64,000 nucleotides of DNA, from assembly GCF_029962835.1 (NCBI RefSeq), contig NC_080583.1:68123158-68187157 (forward strand), written 5' to 3'. Made by a program: the position numbers and the translations under genes. The notes under the pieces were generated by a model, which was not told the origin of the DNA, did not search any database, and saw only the letters and a program-made list of their open reading frames with translations. This document shows, one piece after another, positions 10,190 through 21,214 of the stretch; the stretch's first letter is position 1, and every line of letters begins with the position of its first letter. This DNA is from Magnolia sinica (Eukaryota > Streptophyta > Magnoliopsida > Magnoliales > Magnoliaceae).

Positions 10190-12700
10190 TCTTATCTTAT
10201 TAGAAAAAAGGACTGTCCTTTGATTAATGGTTTGTTACTTATATTTTTTCGTCATCATTTCAGTGCTTTCTTTTACTTTTTTGGTGATTTCATGGTTATG
10301 TATTTTGGTTTTTCTCATTATATATGATTAATATGTTTCTATGAGGGCTCATTCTCTAGATACCTTATTTTGAATTCCTTGGTTGGATAATAGAATGTTT
10401 TTTCCACTTGTTCTGATGATAGAGGGCCCAAATGGTGAGTTTCACTGAAGAATCTTTGCAGGCTTGGAACATCAGGAAAAGATATGAATGACAGTTTTTT
10501 AGTTTATTTTTTTTCCCATTTTTTTATTGTTTGGTTATGTACTGGGAGTGTCTGTCATGTGTTAATTTCGGCGTCCACCATGTATTTTGTGGTGTTTTAT
10601 CCATCTAGTAATTAATTAACTATAGACACTTTTATTTATGCATAAACCATTTTAGGAGTTAGCAAGTGGGGTAAATTGTAAGTTAATTGTATGAAGTTTG
10701 CCAATAATAATGTGGAGAATGCTTCTTCCATGCTCTCCTTCAAAATTTTGAGAACTAGTAGTTACAGCAGTCATATCATTTCCTATGCAAGCTTTTATTT
10801 TGATTTTTGGCCTTTTGAAGATTTTAAGATTGAAATGTATCCTCCCTTAGATCTGGTTTGTCGTCTAGAGGAGAGTAGGTAAAAGTGATCTTCAATGGAT
10901 CTGACAGGTGTGATCTTGGACCCATGGGATTTGGGGTGTTATTGATGTTTATCTTGTATAGCTTTCAAGTAATGAAGTCTCTTTTCGGCGAGAAAGGCTT
11001 CATGTCAACAAACTTAATATTATATTAGTTCAGGTAAAAGCCAAAATGGTTGTGTTATCTATAATTTCCAATTGTAATTTTGGAATGACAACAATCTATA
11101 ATTTGTAGCTGAATTGGGCTTTCTTTGGAATTCTGATTTCATTTGGAATTTTAATTTCATTGTTGTATTTTTCATTCAGATGAGTTTTTAGGTCCCACAT
11201 GTAGAGTATTATACATATCCATGGATGTGCTATATTTTTCATTGTAGAATTTCATTTGCATTGTTTAGCTTGTCCTGTATAGTGATTTTTGGAAATTTTA
11301 GCCTGTAATATATGTTTTATGATCTGTTACAGACACATTTTCCATGGAAATTTTAGCCTGTAATTTTACCGACACCCCCATTTTATTAGCAATGCTAGTG
11401 ACACGCAAGCAGCAACTTCAGGTACACTTGTTACAAAGTCAGATAACAACAGTTCCAAATAATCCGCTTGATTCCCCTGCCTGTAAAGCTAAAGGGGAGT
11501 TATTTGATACTCTGGCAGTGCAGGAACTTTTGATATGCATGCACCCCTACATTTCGATGGCTGGGAACTTCCATTTGGTAGAGTTTTAGGACAGCTTTTT
11601 AGTACATTCTACATTTTAATTATTCTTTTCTTTTACTTTGTGGCAGGTGCACATAGATGGATCCTCAAGCAGTACATTCAAAGTTATCCATGGTGTGGAC
11701 CTAAAGTTATGGTTGATTTGTTAGAGTAGATTGGGGTAACCTTTTAAATTGCATTAGGAAAGTGGTGGTCTCTTATTTTGCTAGCAAGACCGCCCCCTCT
11801 TTTCGGTCTCTGCATGCCGGTCCAGTCATCTCATGGTCTAGTAGGTGTTCAGTACTCAACTGCTACTATATCCTTAGTTCTGTGCTTTTGCCTTTGCTCT
11901 TGAGTACCATAAGACACCAATGCCCTTGAATTTCAAAGATTGCCACCATTCCCTTTCTTCTCAGCACTTGGTTTGAGCCAATGGACTGCACGTTTTGTAA
12001 AAGTTTGCATACAACTCTAACATTCGTTCTTTATGCTACATGATATTCTGCTAGTTGAGATCCACAACTTACTGATTGCTCAGAAATTTCTGGGAGTTGA
12101 TAGGCGGCTGCAGTTCCATGGTGGCCCGTTGGATTATCTTTTTTCCCTGTATGTGGATTTTTTGTAGGTTGACTACTTTAGATGATGTTTTTCTGAGGTT
12201 TGCTAAGCCCCATGTGTGTGCAGGGCATACCATGTACAAGCTACAACATCTGCCATCATGGCAGGCAGGTGGACTATTAGAAACAGGTGGATAGCTTAGA
12301 AAAATTCTGCATCTAAGTTGAGTGCAGAAAACATGGCTAGCTATTCAAATAAATGTGTCTCTTGATTTTCACTTAAACTGCAAATCATTTTTTTCAAGTG
12401 CCTGAGATCATGATCACCTATCAATAAAATATAAGCATATATGTGTATGCATGCAGATGTGCAGGGACTAAAAAAGAAAATAAATTAGATCGAGATTTAG
12501 GCAAAAAATAAAAATAAAAATAAAAATACAAACATATATGAATTTGCATTTGGCCCTTTTTTTTTTTCCTTTTATACTAAACCTCCTAATAGAGTAGTAA
12601 ACCTCAGTGTGACTGTGTGATTCTAATCCTTATGAATATTATTTGGCAGTGATAGTCGCCAACTTCTGTTAGGCGTTTCTAACTTTTCCCATTTCCACTT
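10190..12700. other. Intron-like and unassigned sequence
   Basis: AT-rich, with no recognisable gene. Possible exon remnants: 10478-10510 (acceptor TTTGCAG), 11395-11590 (frame with DTQAATSGTLVTKSDNNSS, and another with APLHFDGWELPFG) and 11648-11730 (VHIDGSSSSTFKVIHGVDLK). All lack full frames and I cannot place them in a family. The presumed splice signals keep the same strand as the identified fragments on either side. Confidence 0.35.
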
Positions 12701-12706
12701 GTTATG

Positions 12707-12790
12707 AAGGACACTGATTATGTGGAGTAACTGAAGGAGGCTTTCAAGGTCTTTGACAAGGATCAAAATGGTTACATTTCTACTGCAGAG
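12707..12790 (+). pseudogene. Calmodulin / calmodulin-like EF-hand 3 fragment
   Basis: The frame reads KDTDYVE, a stop, LKEAFKVFDKDQNGYISTAE, then a GTAATT donor. This is the linker and third EF-hand loop of calmodulin, with calcium ligands D, D, N and E kept in DKDQNGYISTAE. The stop in the linker and the absence of the other three EF hands rule out function. Ending on a donor suggests a multi-exon calmodulin-like source gene, because classical plant calmodulins have their intron near codon 25. Confidence 0.8.
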
Positions 12791-13394
12791 GTAATTGTTT
12801 TCTTCCTTCTATGTAATATGACTAGATGTTAATGTGTAGTAGTTATCTGTCAGACAACTATCTAATGAATGGGATGCTACCAGAATTGAGGCCTTGCATT
12901 GGATTGCAACACTTTTGGCAAGACATCGGGCTGAGGCAATCATTGATGATTTCTTGTTCATTTATAACATCAGTTCATGCATATGTACTTGCTGTACATT
13001 GATCACTCGTATAGGTTTCCTGAAGTAATATCAAATGCTGTGTTCACTGCCTCTGTTCTTGTGAGTAAATATCATTTACTGGATTTTAAATATTTTAAAA
13101 CAGAATAATGTTTTTATGTTTTTTCTTTTTCTTTTTATTTTTCTGCTGGTGACAATTGTAAAAATTTTGGTGACCAAGGAAAATATTGCTGCTAATGGCT
13201 TGCTATAAGAGGCATGTGCATGTTAGCTTTCCGTTTCAGGTGGCTTTCTTTTCCAAGGTGGAGTGTGTTTGTTTTATTTTTTAAGTTGATGAATTTCTTT
13301 TTCACTTATAAGTAACTGTTGCATCTCATTTGGATAGCATTGGTCAGAGAAGAATGAATCCTTTGCAATCTATCATCTATTGAGTTATACACAT

Positions 13395-14364
13395 CACTAC
13401 AGGAAATTGACTTTTGTTGGCTGGCTTTAATTATTATCTTGTGAATCATAAATTATTATCTTCAATCCACAGCAGAAGATGATCCTTTACCAGCCATAGA
13501 AGCCCTTCAGATCACTGGTGATGCTTTCCCTGGACAAGTACTTCAAGCATGTGGATATTCTACTAATGGAACAACTAGTTGTAATTTTGAGGTGTATGCT
13601 GGGTTCCCACTTTCATTTCTTTGTGAGTTTGTTTATTAGAATGTTTGGTTATTTAAGCACCTAGGATGTTCTTCCTTATTTTCCATGCATCAATGTAGGG
13701 CCAATAGATGTAATGGAATTCAAGTTACAACATTTGTTGCCTTGATAGTTTTTGACTTTTTAAGGATAGGATCAAATGATTGATTATTTTCCATGCATCA
13801 ATTTGTTGAATGCTACATTTTGACTCTTTTTGTTTTCTTGTGCAGGATTTTAGTCAATTGTGCCTGAATTTAGGCCTACAAGCACGTCAGCCTTTTGACG
13901 CCACTCGTGCCACGAGTAGACCATATGGATGATTTGTTTTTATTTATTTATTCGAGACCATTTTTAATTTATTGTAATAAATATTATATTTTTTTATTAT
14001 GAAATTTATTTAATATTAAGTTTTAATTGTATTGCATCATTTTTTTATGTTTCAAATATTTAAAAAATGCAGGTTTTTCAATTGAATTATATATAATAAA
14101 AAAAATATTATTGGTCTACCGGGGCCTTTCAAATCTCTACAAAGACTTTTACTGGTGTGGCGCTTTTCTGTGAAAAAAGTGTTCCTATAAGGTGCACTGG
14201 GAGAAGCTCTTGGCGGCGTTTTTATGCCTCTGCCGGCGCTTCTGTTAGAAATACCAGCAGCCACGAAAAGCGGGCGCCCGGCGCTTGCACCCGGCGCTCA
14301 CACAAGCGCCGGGAAAAGAAAACAGCGGCGCTTTTAGGGTTTATCGGCACTTCTTCTTGTAGTG
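13395..14364. mobile_element. CACTA-like terminus and subterminal region
   Basis: The right edge ends CTTCTTCTTGTAGTG, i.e. CACTACAAGAAGAAG inwards, a CACTA (En/Spm) terminus. The last 200 bases (14150-14364) are full of GGCGCTT/AAGCGCC motifs, typical of CACTA subterminal repeats. A possible left partner, CACTACAGGAAATTG, is at 13395. The three bases outside the two ends are CAT and CAC, so the duplication is imperfect and the left end is uncertain. If instead the true left end lies upstream of 7800, the whole run of gene fragments would be cargo of this element. Confidence 0.5.
13473..13591 (+). pseudogene. SCAB-like actin-binding protein exon fragment (Ig-like region)
   Basis: After a TCCACAG acceptor the frame reads EDDPLPAIEALQITGDAFPG, then QVLQACGYSTNGTTSCNFE, and ends at a GTGTAT donor. 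The motif LQITGDAFPG...GYS.NGTTSCNFE matches, as I remember it, the start of the Ig-like domain of plant stomatal closure-related actin-binding (SCAB) proteins. This single 119-base exon is intact in frame, but no flanking exons of the same gene were found. An alternative is another protein with the same plant Ig-like module. Confidence 0.55.
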
Positions 14365-14389
14365 CACGTGACCCAAAAAATAAAGTAGA

Positions 14390-14790
14390 TCCAATGGCTT
14401 AAGAAGTTTTTAACTACAGGTGTTTGATTTCTTTTTCGATTTCTTTTTCCCTATGATGTGGCCCACTTGAGCTATGGACTTCCCTGATTTTTTTTTGGCT
14501 CATGCCATAAATTCAGCTAGCATAATAGATAGCAGATGTGAATAAGTGACATACATCACAGCGGGTCCCACAAATATTTTGTAGCACTCTATTTCACATC
14601 TAAAAAGTAAGAGGTCAAATCAAGCATGGGGAAGGATGCAGTAAATATTTAACAAAATAATTATTATTCAAATAAATTTGGGACTGTGGACCCCACCTTT
14701 TATCTAGCTGTTGTTATGAAACAATACAAACTTTCTTTGGGAACTTAGACCTCCACGTACTGACTGCGAAATTCAAGATGAAAATACCCC
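14390..14790. other. GTGGGCC-type MITE remnant
   Basis: Phrases such as ATGTGGCCCACTTGAGC, CACAGCGGGTCCCACAAA and GGACCCCACCTTTTATC mark a degraded copy of the hairpin MITE group. There are no clear ends and no gene. Confidence 0.35.
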
Positions 14791-14796
14791 TGCTTT

Positions 14797-15210
14797 TTAC
14801 GTAGGCAGCTTATGAAGATATGGCGGCCATTTCTGGCTACGGATTATCACTGTAGCCATAATTACCATAGCCAATCTGGTAACCAACTCCAATTTAATGT
14901 CTTGTCCCACTGTCACGGTTGATGTCAGATCGGATACAGTACCTGTTGCTACGGTTATAATCCATAACCATAGGTCTATGGTAATTACTCGATATTTGTT
15001 ATCGATACTATCGATCATTTCTCGATATTATTGATGACTTATGCTCGATACTATCGAACCAATCTTGATAATATCGAAAATTCATCCATTTTTCGAGTTT
15101 TGTTGCTGGGCAATTTGGCATTCATCTTCGATATTATCAAACTATGGTCGATATATCAACAATCTATGGCTACGGTTATAATCCGTAGCCATAGGTGTAT
15201 GGTCATTTTC
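14797..15210. mobile_element. CACTA subterminal repeat cluster (GCTACGGATT family), fragment
   Basis: GCTACGGTTATAATCC, CTATGGCTACGG and their inverted forms occur at 14830-14980 and 15165-15205. They match the subterminal repeats of the CACTA-like element at 38093-39428. Between them lies a local cluster of ATCGATACTATCGA and CTCGATATTAT units (14985-15165). No CACTA terminus is visible here, so this is a partial copy. Confidence 0.5.
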
Positions 15211-15289
15211 TCCTCTCTTTTCCCCACAAGTACTATTACTTTATCAACTTTCTTCTTCACACCTTATGCAAAAATAAATAAATAAATGA

Positions 15290-16420
15290 GACAAAACAAA
15301 AAAAAAAAAGAAGAAAAGAAAGAAAGAAACAAAGCATTAAGACACCATAGAGAATGTAACCTTAAAAGGCAATGTTTTGTCCGTCTGAGCTTCATGGACA
15401 ACATCTTCCTACAACATGAGAAAGCTTAAATTATGAAAGGAGCAAGTATCAACAGGATTCTTGTCCTATTCCATAATAGGATGATGCAGTGATGATAATG
15501 CAATCAGACCAATATTTGAATTACAATATAATATATTTTATAATATAACTCATGTAATCTGAAGTCTGACTCAGTTTCTAACTTCCATCTGCCTGGCTTC
15601 AATAAATGCCTAATGTGATGAATGTTACTCTGATAGTTCACATGGTTGGAGTTGGTTATAAAGAGTGTTCCATGTAGAAACCTCTGCCATGTATTTCCTA
15701 AAAGCCAACCCAAATTCTTAGGAGAAGACTAAGATAATAATGGTGGTGATGATGCATTTGTAAATTCATACACATATACAAACATACATACTTATAGAAA
15801 TATATAGATATGGATATGCACATATAGATACAGATACATGCATGTGGTTTTGATTGTATATGGCGATCACACAATGCAGTTTTTGAGATTTCGGAAAAGT
15901 CCATCTTTTTCATAGCCAACAATCATGGCCACCTAAGACCTATCACTTGCCATGAAAGAGAAAAAGCCCTCAATTTATTTTCAAAAATGCAACAAACCCA
16001 AGGCATCATTTCAGTAGCAATATTGTAGGATACGATGTAAAGTAAAAACCTACTACACCTCGTGAATCAATGTAATTTCAAAATAAAATTACGCATGCAT
16101 ATAGGGCTGATTTAGATAGTGGACTCAATCCAATTCCAAACAACACATTCCATCCAATTCCATTGCAAAATTCTTTTAAAAAATTCCGAATCAAGTTGAG
16201 AAGTATTAACAATATCCATTAATCAATGTAAAAATGATACCTATCAAGTTGAGATGTGACATGCCAAAGTATGTATATTACACCATAACTCTATCAAGTT
16301 ATTTTGAATTTTTAGTAACATTCCTCCATATTATCATGCAACAAGAAAGGCTTGTTATTTGATTTGTTGCTCTTGAATTTAACAGGGACTCAATGTTTGA
16401 ATCATTTTATGAACATGTTT
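15290..16420. other. Unannotated AT-rich spacer
   Basis: No gene is visible. There is an A-rich tract at 15298-15335, a TA/CA-rich stretch around 15760-15845 and a short ATTCCAATCCAATTCC-like repeat near 16125-16170. Short ORFs across it have no recognisable motif. Confidence 0.45.
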
Positions 16421-16429
16421 GATAACAAA

Positions 16430-17440
16430 CAAACATCACTATTGGGCCTAATATGGTTTCAACGGTGGCAATCATCATGCAAACTGTTTCTCGTGGTATG
16501 ATCCACTTGATCTTTTGATATGCTTCAATTTGGGGCTCAACCCTTTAAATTAGATGGAAAAACGGATGGACGACATGGATATACTACATACATTCAATGT
16601 GGGCCCAACTGAGTTTACTCAGTATGATGGGAGTGTACTGACTAACTCAGTATGCAATCCGATTACGCTTGCTACTTAGCAGGGCAAACTAGAAATTAAG
16701 CAGGGCGAATTAGAAAATGAGCAGGGTAAACTAGAAATTGAGCGGGGCAAACATGAAATTGAGCGGGACAAACTGGAAAATGAGCAGGGCAAACTAGAAA
16801 TTGAGCGGGGCAAACATGAAATTGAGTGGGGCAAATTGGAAATTGAGCGTGGCAAACTAGAAATTGAGCAGGGCAAACTGAAAATTGAGCGGGGAAAATT
16901 AGAAATTCAGTGGGGCAAATTGAAAATTCAGCGAGGGTAACATAAATTTCAATGAACTTGAAATGCAATTGAACTAGCCTAACATGAATTTCAATGAACT
17001 TGAAATGCGATTGAAGTAGCCAAACATCAAATTCTAAGGTCATTACTCGGGGAATTCAACCAATCATGAACCAGGAATGTCCGCGACAACTCGAGCATAT
17101 TGCCGAGAAGTAGGTCAAATAGACCAAGAACTCTTGAAATTTGAAATCATTTTGATCAGTATGCTTTTATCGTGCTAAGTTAACTGAATTGGGCCCAAGA
17201 TTCAACTTGAATGTATGTGGACTATCCACGACATTCATCCGTTTTTCTATCTATATTAAGGGTTTGAGCCCAAAACCCAATGTCACTTGTTACGCCCCAT
17301 AATGATGTTTTATTTGTAATCCATCATGTTCATCAGATGATGTATGTATAGATGAACCAAAGGCCCAGATGCAAGCTTCATCCAACATGCAATATATGAA
17401 AATATACCTGTGGTGCGTGCTTTCTTCAGTGGACCAACAA
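16430..17440. mobile_element. Inverted pair of MULE/MITE-like arms around a 21-bp array
   Basis: 16430-16675 and 17140-17435 are inverted relatives. The left arm contains GGGGCTCAACCC, AAAAACGGATGGACGACATG and ACATTCAATGTGGGCCCAAC. The right arm holds their complements (GGGTTTGAGCCC, CGACATTCATCCGTTTTT, GGGCCCAAGATTCAACTTG). A third, direct relative of the left arm is at 23280-23600 and a fourth at 24428-24542. Arms plus internal repeats suggest a MULE-like foldback family. No target duplication or transposase was identified. Confidence 0.5.
16678..16940 (+). repeat. 21-bp minisatellite block 1
   Basis: About twelve units of GGGCAAACTAGAAATTGAGC type, with a CATGAAATTGAG variant. The period is 21, a multiple of three, so frames stay open on both strands: Glu/Lys-rich heptads (GKLEIER) forward, Cys/Pro-rich units (CPAQFLV) in reverse. 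These ORFs do not show coding. Confidence 0.9.
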
Positions 17441-17588
17441 TTTCATATTTACCCTGCTTAATTTCATATTTGCCCCACTGAATTTCGTGCTTGCCCCGTT
17501 GAATTTCATGTTTACCTCGTTGAATTTCATTCTTGCCCCACTCAATTTCACATTTGCCCCACTCAATTTCATGCTTGCCCCACTTCAT
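17440..17588 (-). repeat. 21-bp minisatellite block 2 (inverted)
   Basis: About seven units in reverse orientation (TTTGCCCCACTGAATTTC). It is the only block inverted relative to the other six. It adjoins the inverted arm at 17140-17435, so arm and array were probably inverted together. Confidence 0.88.
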
Positions 17589-17589
17589 A

Positions 17590-17893
17590 TGAAATAGAGA
17601 TAGAAATTGAATGAGGAAATACCGGAAATTATGCGAGACAAACTATCAACATAAGCGAGACAAACTAGAATTTGAGCGGGACAAACTGCAAATTGAGTGG
17701 GACAAGCATGAAATTCAGTGGGGCAAATTGGAAATTGAGCAGGGCAAACATGAAATTGAGCGGGGCAAATTGGAAATTGAGCGGGGCAACCATGAAATTT
17801 AGCGGGGCAACCTGGAAATTGAGTGGGGCAAACTGGAAATTGAGCGAGGTAAACATGAAATTCAGCGGGGCAAACTAGGAATTGAGCGGGGCA
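17590..17893 (+). repeat. 21-bp minisatellite block 3 with a conserved lead-in
   Basis: A non-repeat lead-in (TTCATATGAAATAGAGATAG, then GAGGAAATACC and ACAAACTATCAACATAAGCG) precedes about twelve units. The same lead-in occurs before the blocks at 19085 and 20770. Variation among lead-ins suggests separate copies of one larger unit and not a recent duplication. Confidence 0.87.
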
Positions 17894-17899
17894 CGCATG

Positions 17900-19080
17900 A
17901 AATCCACGTGTTCTTCAATCTACTAGCTAAGGCACCACACGTGATAGAATATATTAGTCAAAACATGATACTACACATAACAGTCAGAGATGATGTTTTG
18001 TGATGAGTGCATTACTCGTCCATAACACCAAATCGCTTTGATGTATGATTTATCTCGCTGCTTGGCAATTGTGTAGGCTATGCTCAACTCGCCTATTAGC
18101 GAGGCCCGTTCTGACGCTGATGTAGAGACTCGGTATGTGATCAAAACCGGCAAACACCCCTCAAGGCTTTGCTATTTGAAATATGATCAAAGATTAATAT
18201 GTAAGAAAATAAAAAAGGAAAACAGATTAAGGATTCCCGAATTAAACAGTTACCGTAAAATTCAATGCGTAATCTCAGCATTCAGTGTGTATTCCTGAAT
18301 AATCTCAATTTTCAATTATTCAACCATTGCATTTTACCAAGTTTAACGTTAGCCAGATTAGTGACCATTTATATGTTTTGATGCAACAACAAGATGTTAC
18401 TTGTAATAAGTAGTTTTGTTGATTGGTTAATTGGTCACATTTCCTACTCCCACACTCTTTTTATCAACTCCTATTTGGAATGTAAACCTCATGAAACTCA
18501 CACAGGAGCTCAACTAGGTATCTTGTTTTGACAGTATTTAAATTCCTTCCAAAGCTTACATTCCAAACAAATTTAACCTTATTTCCATTCTATAACCCCT
18601 CCCTTTTACCCAATATGTCATTCCAAATTTGGATCATCCAAAGAAGGTGTGTTTGAGTGAAATGCCGAAAGCTGTTTAGCTCATCTCAGTTGCAAATAAT
18701 TATAAGTTGTTTCTCTAAAATTACCAAACTTTCCTTTGTCACACCCTTCCCTTCTCCCTATTCTAGTATGACACTATGTTTTGTTACAAGTATAGCTGAG
18801 TATAGGCTTTGTGATTCATTTGGAAGAACTGGCTTAATTGATGCACCTACCCTTATTATCACCTTTCATATTTTAATAAACATCAAATGAACATGCTTCC
18901 TTAAAAGCAAATCATGTTTTCATATGAATAGGGTACCAACATTACCAAACAGATTATAGATATGATGCTTTTGAGTCCTAATTGCAAGAATCTTCTACTA
19001 AGTTTTCACTTCTTTAAACTGACGCTCCCACTCCTAATCCCATTGCCTAGGTTTTTGCACTTAGTAACATTTTAGAAAAA
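17900..19080. other. Unannotated spacer between minisatellite blocks
   Basis: No recognisable gene or complete transposon. A plus-strand frame at 18080-18298 (with SEARSDADVETRYVIKTGK) could be a fragment of a transposon gene, but I cannot assign it. The rest is AT-rich, with T/C-rich stretches at 18440-18600. Confidence 0.4.
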
Positions 19081-19084
19081 AAAA

Positions 19085-19465
19085 ATAAGCGAGGAAATAC
19101 CAGAAATTGTGCAATACAAACTATCAAAACATGAAATTGAGTAGGGCAAACTAGATATTCAGCAGGCCAAATTGACAATTCAGCGGGGCAAACTGAAAAT
19201 TGAGCGGGGTAAACTGCAAAATTGAGCGGGACAAACATGAAATTCAGCGGGGCAAACATGAATTCAGCGGGGCAAACTTGAATTTGAGCGGGGCAAACTA
19301 GAAATTCAGCGGGCAAACTTGAATTTCAGCAGGGGAAACATGAATTTGAGTGGGGCAAACTAGAAATTCAGCAGGACAAACTTGAATTTTAGAGGGGGAA
19401 ACTTGAATTTGTGTGGGGCAAACTAGAAAATCAGTGGGCCAAACTAGAAAATCAGCGGTGCAAAT
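19085..19465 (+). repeat. 21-bp minisatellite block 4
   Basis: The conserved lead-in (GAGGAAATACCAGAAATTGT) is followed by about sixteen units, many carrying AACTTGAATTT instead of AACATGAAATT. On the minus strand this block continues directly from the acidic tail of the DUF1985-type relic. A GTGGGTATT donor-like site sits at the junction, so the array may lie in an intron of that gene. Confidence 0.87.
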
Positions 19466-19469
19466 AATA

Positions 19470-20640
19470 CCCACCTTCGATCCCTCTCCCTCCACGCCTT
19501 TCTCATCGTTATCATCTGACTTGTCATCCTCTTTATGATCATTCTTATTACCCTCCTCATCATCTTCCTGGGTCTCAGTGAGCTATAAAATGTATAGATG
19601 AATATGTCAGAGTAAGGATAACTTTACAATGACAGATAAAATATAGTTCATTTTTCATAACATCTCACCTGGAAACTGTCACGCACCGAGCGAACGGCAT
19701 CCGTTTCCCATTCTCGTAGCGTTGGTTCTAATTTCATTACTACTAATATCTGCAAAAGAACAAAGGGTAATATTAAATAAAAAAGCGTATACGTCAAGTT
19801 AAGCAAAGTAAATGCTAGAGATATATATAAACTTACAGCTCTACTCTCGAAAATAACATGTATTCTCTTCTACCTCCAACCCTTCCAGCCTCGATATTAA
19901 ATGAAGCATGGAATTTGATGAGGAATATACGAAACAACACACTCTTGTATGGCCAGTAATATCTTTACTGCCCATACCTGCTAGAATGAAATTGTACTAG
20001 GTTAAAAATTTAAATTTGACTATAGAGGGAAAACATATAGAAAATAAAAGGTGTTCTTACTTGTAGAGGAATGACGCAACTACATACAGTGTACTGAGGG
20101 AAACTTGATGTGGCAACGGCAGAATTGATTTCTTGTGACATTGTATTGTATCCCAAACTACCCTATGAATACCTATAGAAATCATCTAGCAAGTCTACCA
20201 GGGACAACTAGAAGTAGGGCAACCTTCATGACGTCCTCAAACACGTCCATGTTGCACATGCTTATTGGTGTCAACTAATCTCTCAAATACGTCCATTAGG
20301 TGCTTCTTTAATACTGGATATTCTTTGAAGTACTTGTCTCTTAATGTACTCATAGTGCAAGAAATCTTCGGTAAAGTAAGATCTCCAGTTTTAAGACCAA
20401 TAATGTGGGCGAAGTCCATCTCGGTAAACTGCAATCGCCTCCCCCTAATCTCAAATACTAGATCACCTTTATATGTTACAAAAAGAAGGTAAAATAGAGC
20501 CCCTATAAATCTAAAGGATGTAACATGCAATAGAAACGAGAAAGGGGATTGCCTAAACAAATTTAGCCGACTATCGTGCTTCTCCACTCCCCCCTTCACC
20601 TTGTCAAACCACCATGTCAGTGTACACCTAGATGTTGGGT
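19470..20640 (-). pseudogene. DUF1985-type transposon gene relic (Ulp1-associated N-terminal domain)
   Basis: The minus-strand frame 20599-20237 reads SFRFIGALFYLLFVTYKGDL and then EIRGRRLQFTEMDFAHIIGL, ending KTGDLTL. That hydrophobic segment, F.IRG..L.F...DFA.I.GLK.G, is characteristic of DUF1985, found in plant transposon-derived proteins often joined to a Ulp1-like SUMO protease. Downstream, DDFYRYS, a stop and GSLGYN continue the domain in another frame; near 19980-19880 WAVKILLAIQECVVSYIP follows. An acidic stretch (QEDDEEGNKNDHKEDDKSDD) closes it at about 19580-19500. Stops and frameshifts make it a relic. No protease catalytic triad was found. Confidence 0.7.
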
Positions 20641-20769
20641 TGGAGATTACGGCAAAATATTCGTCGCCTACAGAGATGAATTGAAAAATATATCAAACAT
20701 AAAATTCATAAGGTAAACATAGTGGACAAAATCAGACATAATTGAGAACAATGTAGCATTTCATTAATT

Positions 20770-20945
20770 TGAACAAGCTTCATATGACATAGAGATAGAA
20801 ATTGAGTAGGAAAATACCAAAAATTGTACGAGACAAACTATCAACATAAGTGAGAAACTATAATTTGATCGGGGCAAATTGCAAATTTAGCAGGGCAAAC
20901 TAGATATTGAGCAGGGCAAGCTAGATATTCATTAGGGCAAACTAC
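20770..20945 (+). repeat. 21-bp minisatellite block 5, short
   Basis: The conserved lead-in (TTCATATGACATAGAGATAG, then GAAAATACC) is followed by only about four diverged units, ending at 20945. The ycf1-like fragment begins immediately afterwards, so the array was broken there. Confidence 0.8.
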
Positions 20946-20947
20946 CA

Positions 20948-21208
20948 GAAACAACTTCTGAAACAATGGGGACTAAACAGGAACAAGAGGCATCCACAAA
21001 AGAAGACCCTTCCCTTTGTTCGGAAGAAAATAAAGATCCAGACAAACTATATGGGAATCAAGGGTTTTAAGAAAATTGGAAGTTGGAAATACTTAAAGAG
21101 GATAGAGACTTCTTCTGGATTGAAAAACCTCTTGTGACACTTCTTTTTAACAATAAACGATGGAATTGTCGATTGCGATATATAAAAAATGATCCCTTTG
21201 AGAAAACA
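20948..21208 (+). pseudogene. ycf1: Plastid-derived ycf1 (TIC214) fragment in the nucleus
   Basis: One frame reads [20 protein letters not shown], then [13 protein letters not shown], a gap, a stop, [16 protein letters not shown], and [16 protein letters not shown] followed by [12 protein letters not shown]. This matches a stretch of plastid Ycf1, the large chloroplast-envelope import-complex (TIC) protein, including the conserved RWN..LRYIKND block. About 260 bases are present from a gene over 5 kb long. The stop, an apparent internal deletion and substitutions show an old nuclear plastid insertion (NUPT). It is flanked on both sides by the 21-bp minisatellite, an unusual setting. Confidence 0.85.
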
Positions 21209-21214
21209 TTGAGC

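Noticed and set aside
13880-13925. Helitron 3' end (hairpin ACTCGT-GCC-ACGAGT)
   Set aside because: The hairpin is present, but no CTRR terminus follows at the expected distance and no 5' TC partner was found.
16676-17043. Cys/Pro-rich minus-strand ORFs (CPAQFLV repeats) as secreted cysteine-rich proteins
   Set aside because: Reverse translation of the same minisatellite; no signal peptide and no independent support.
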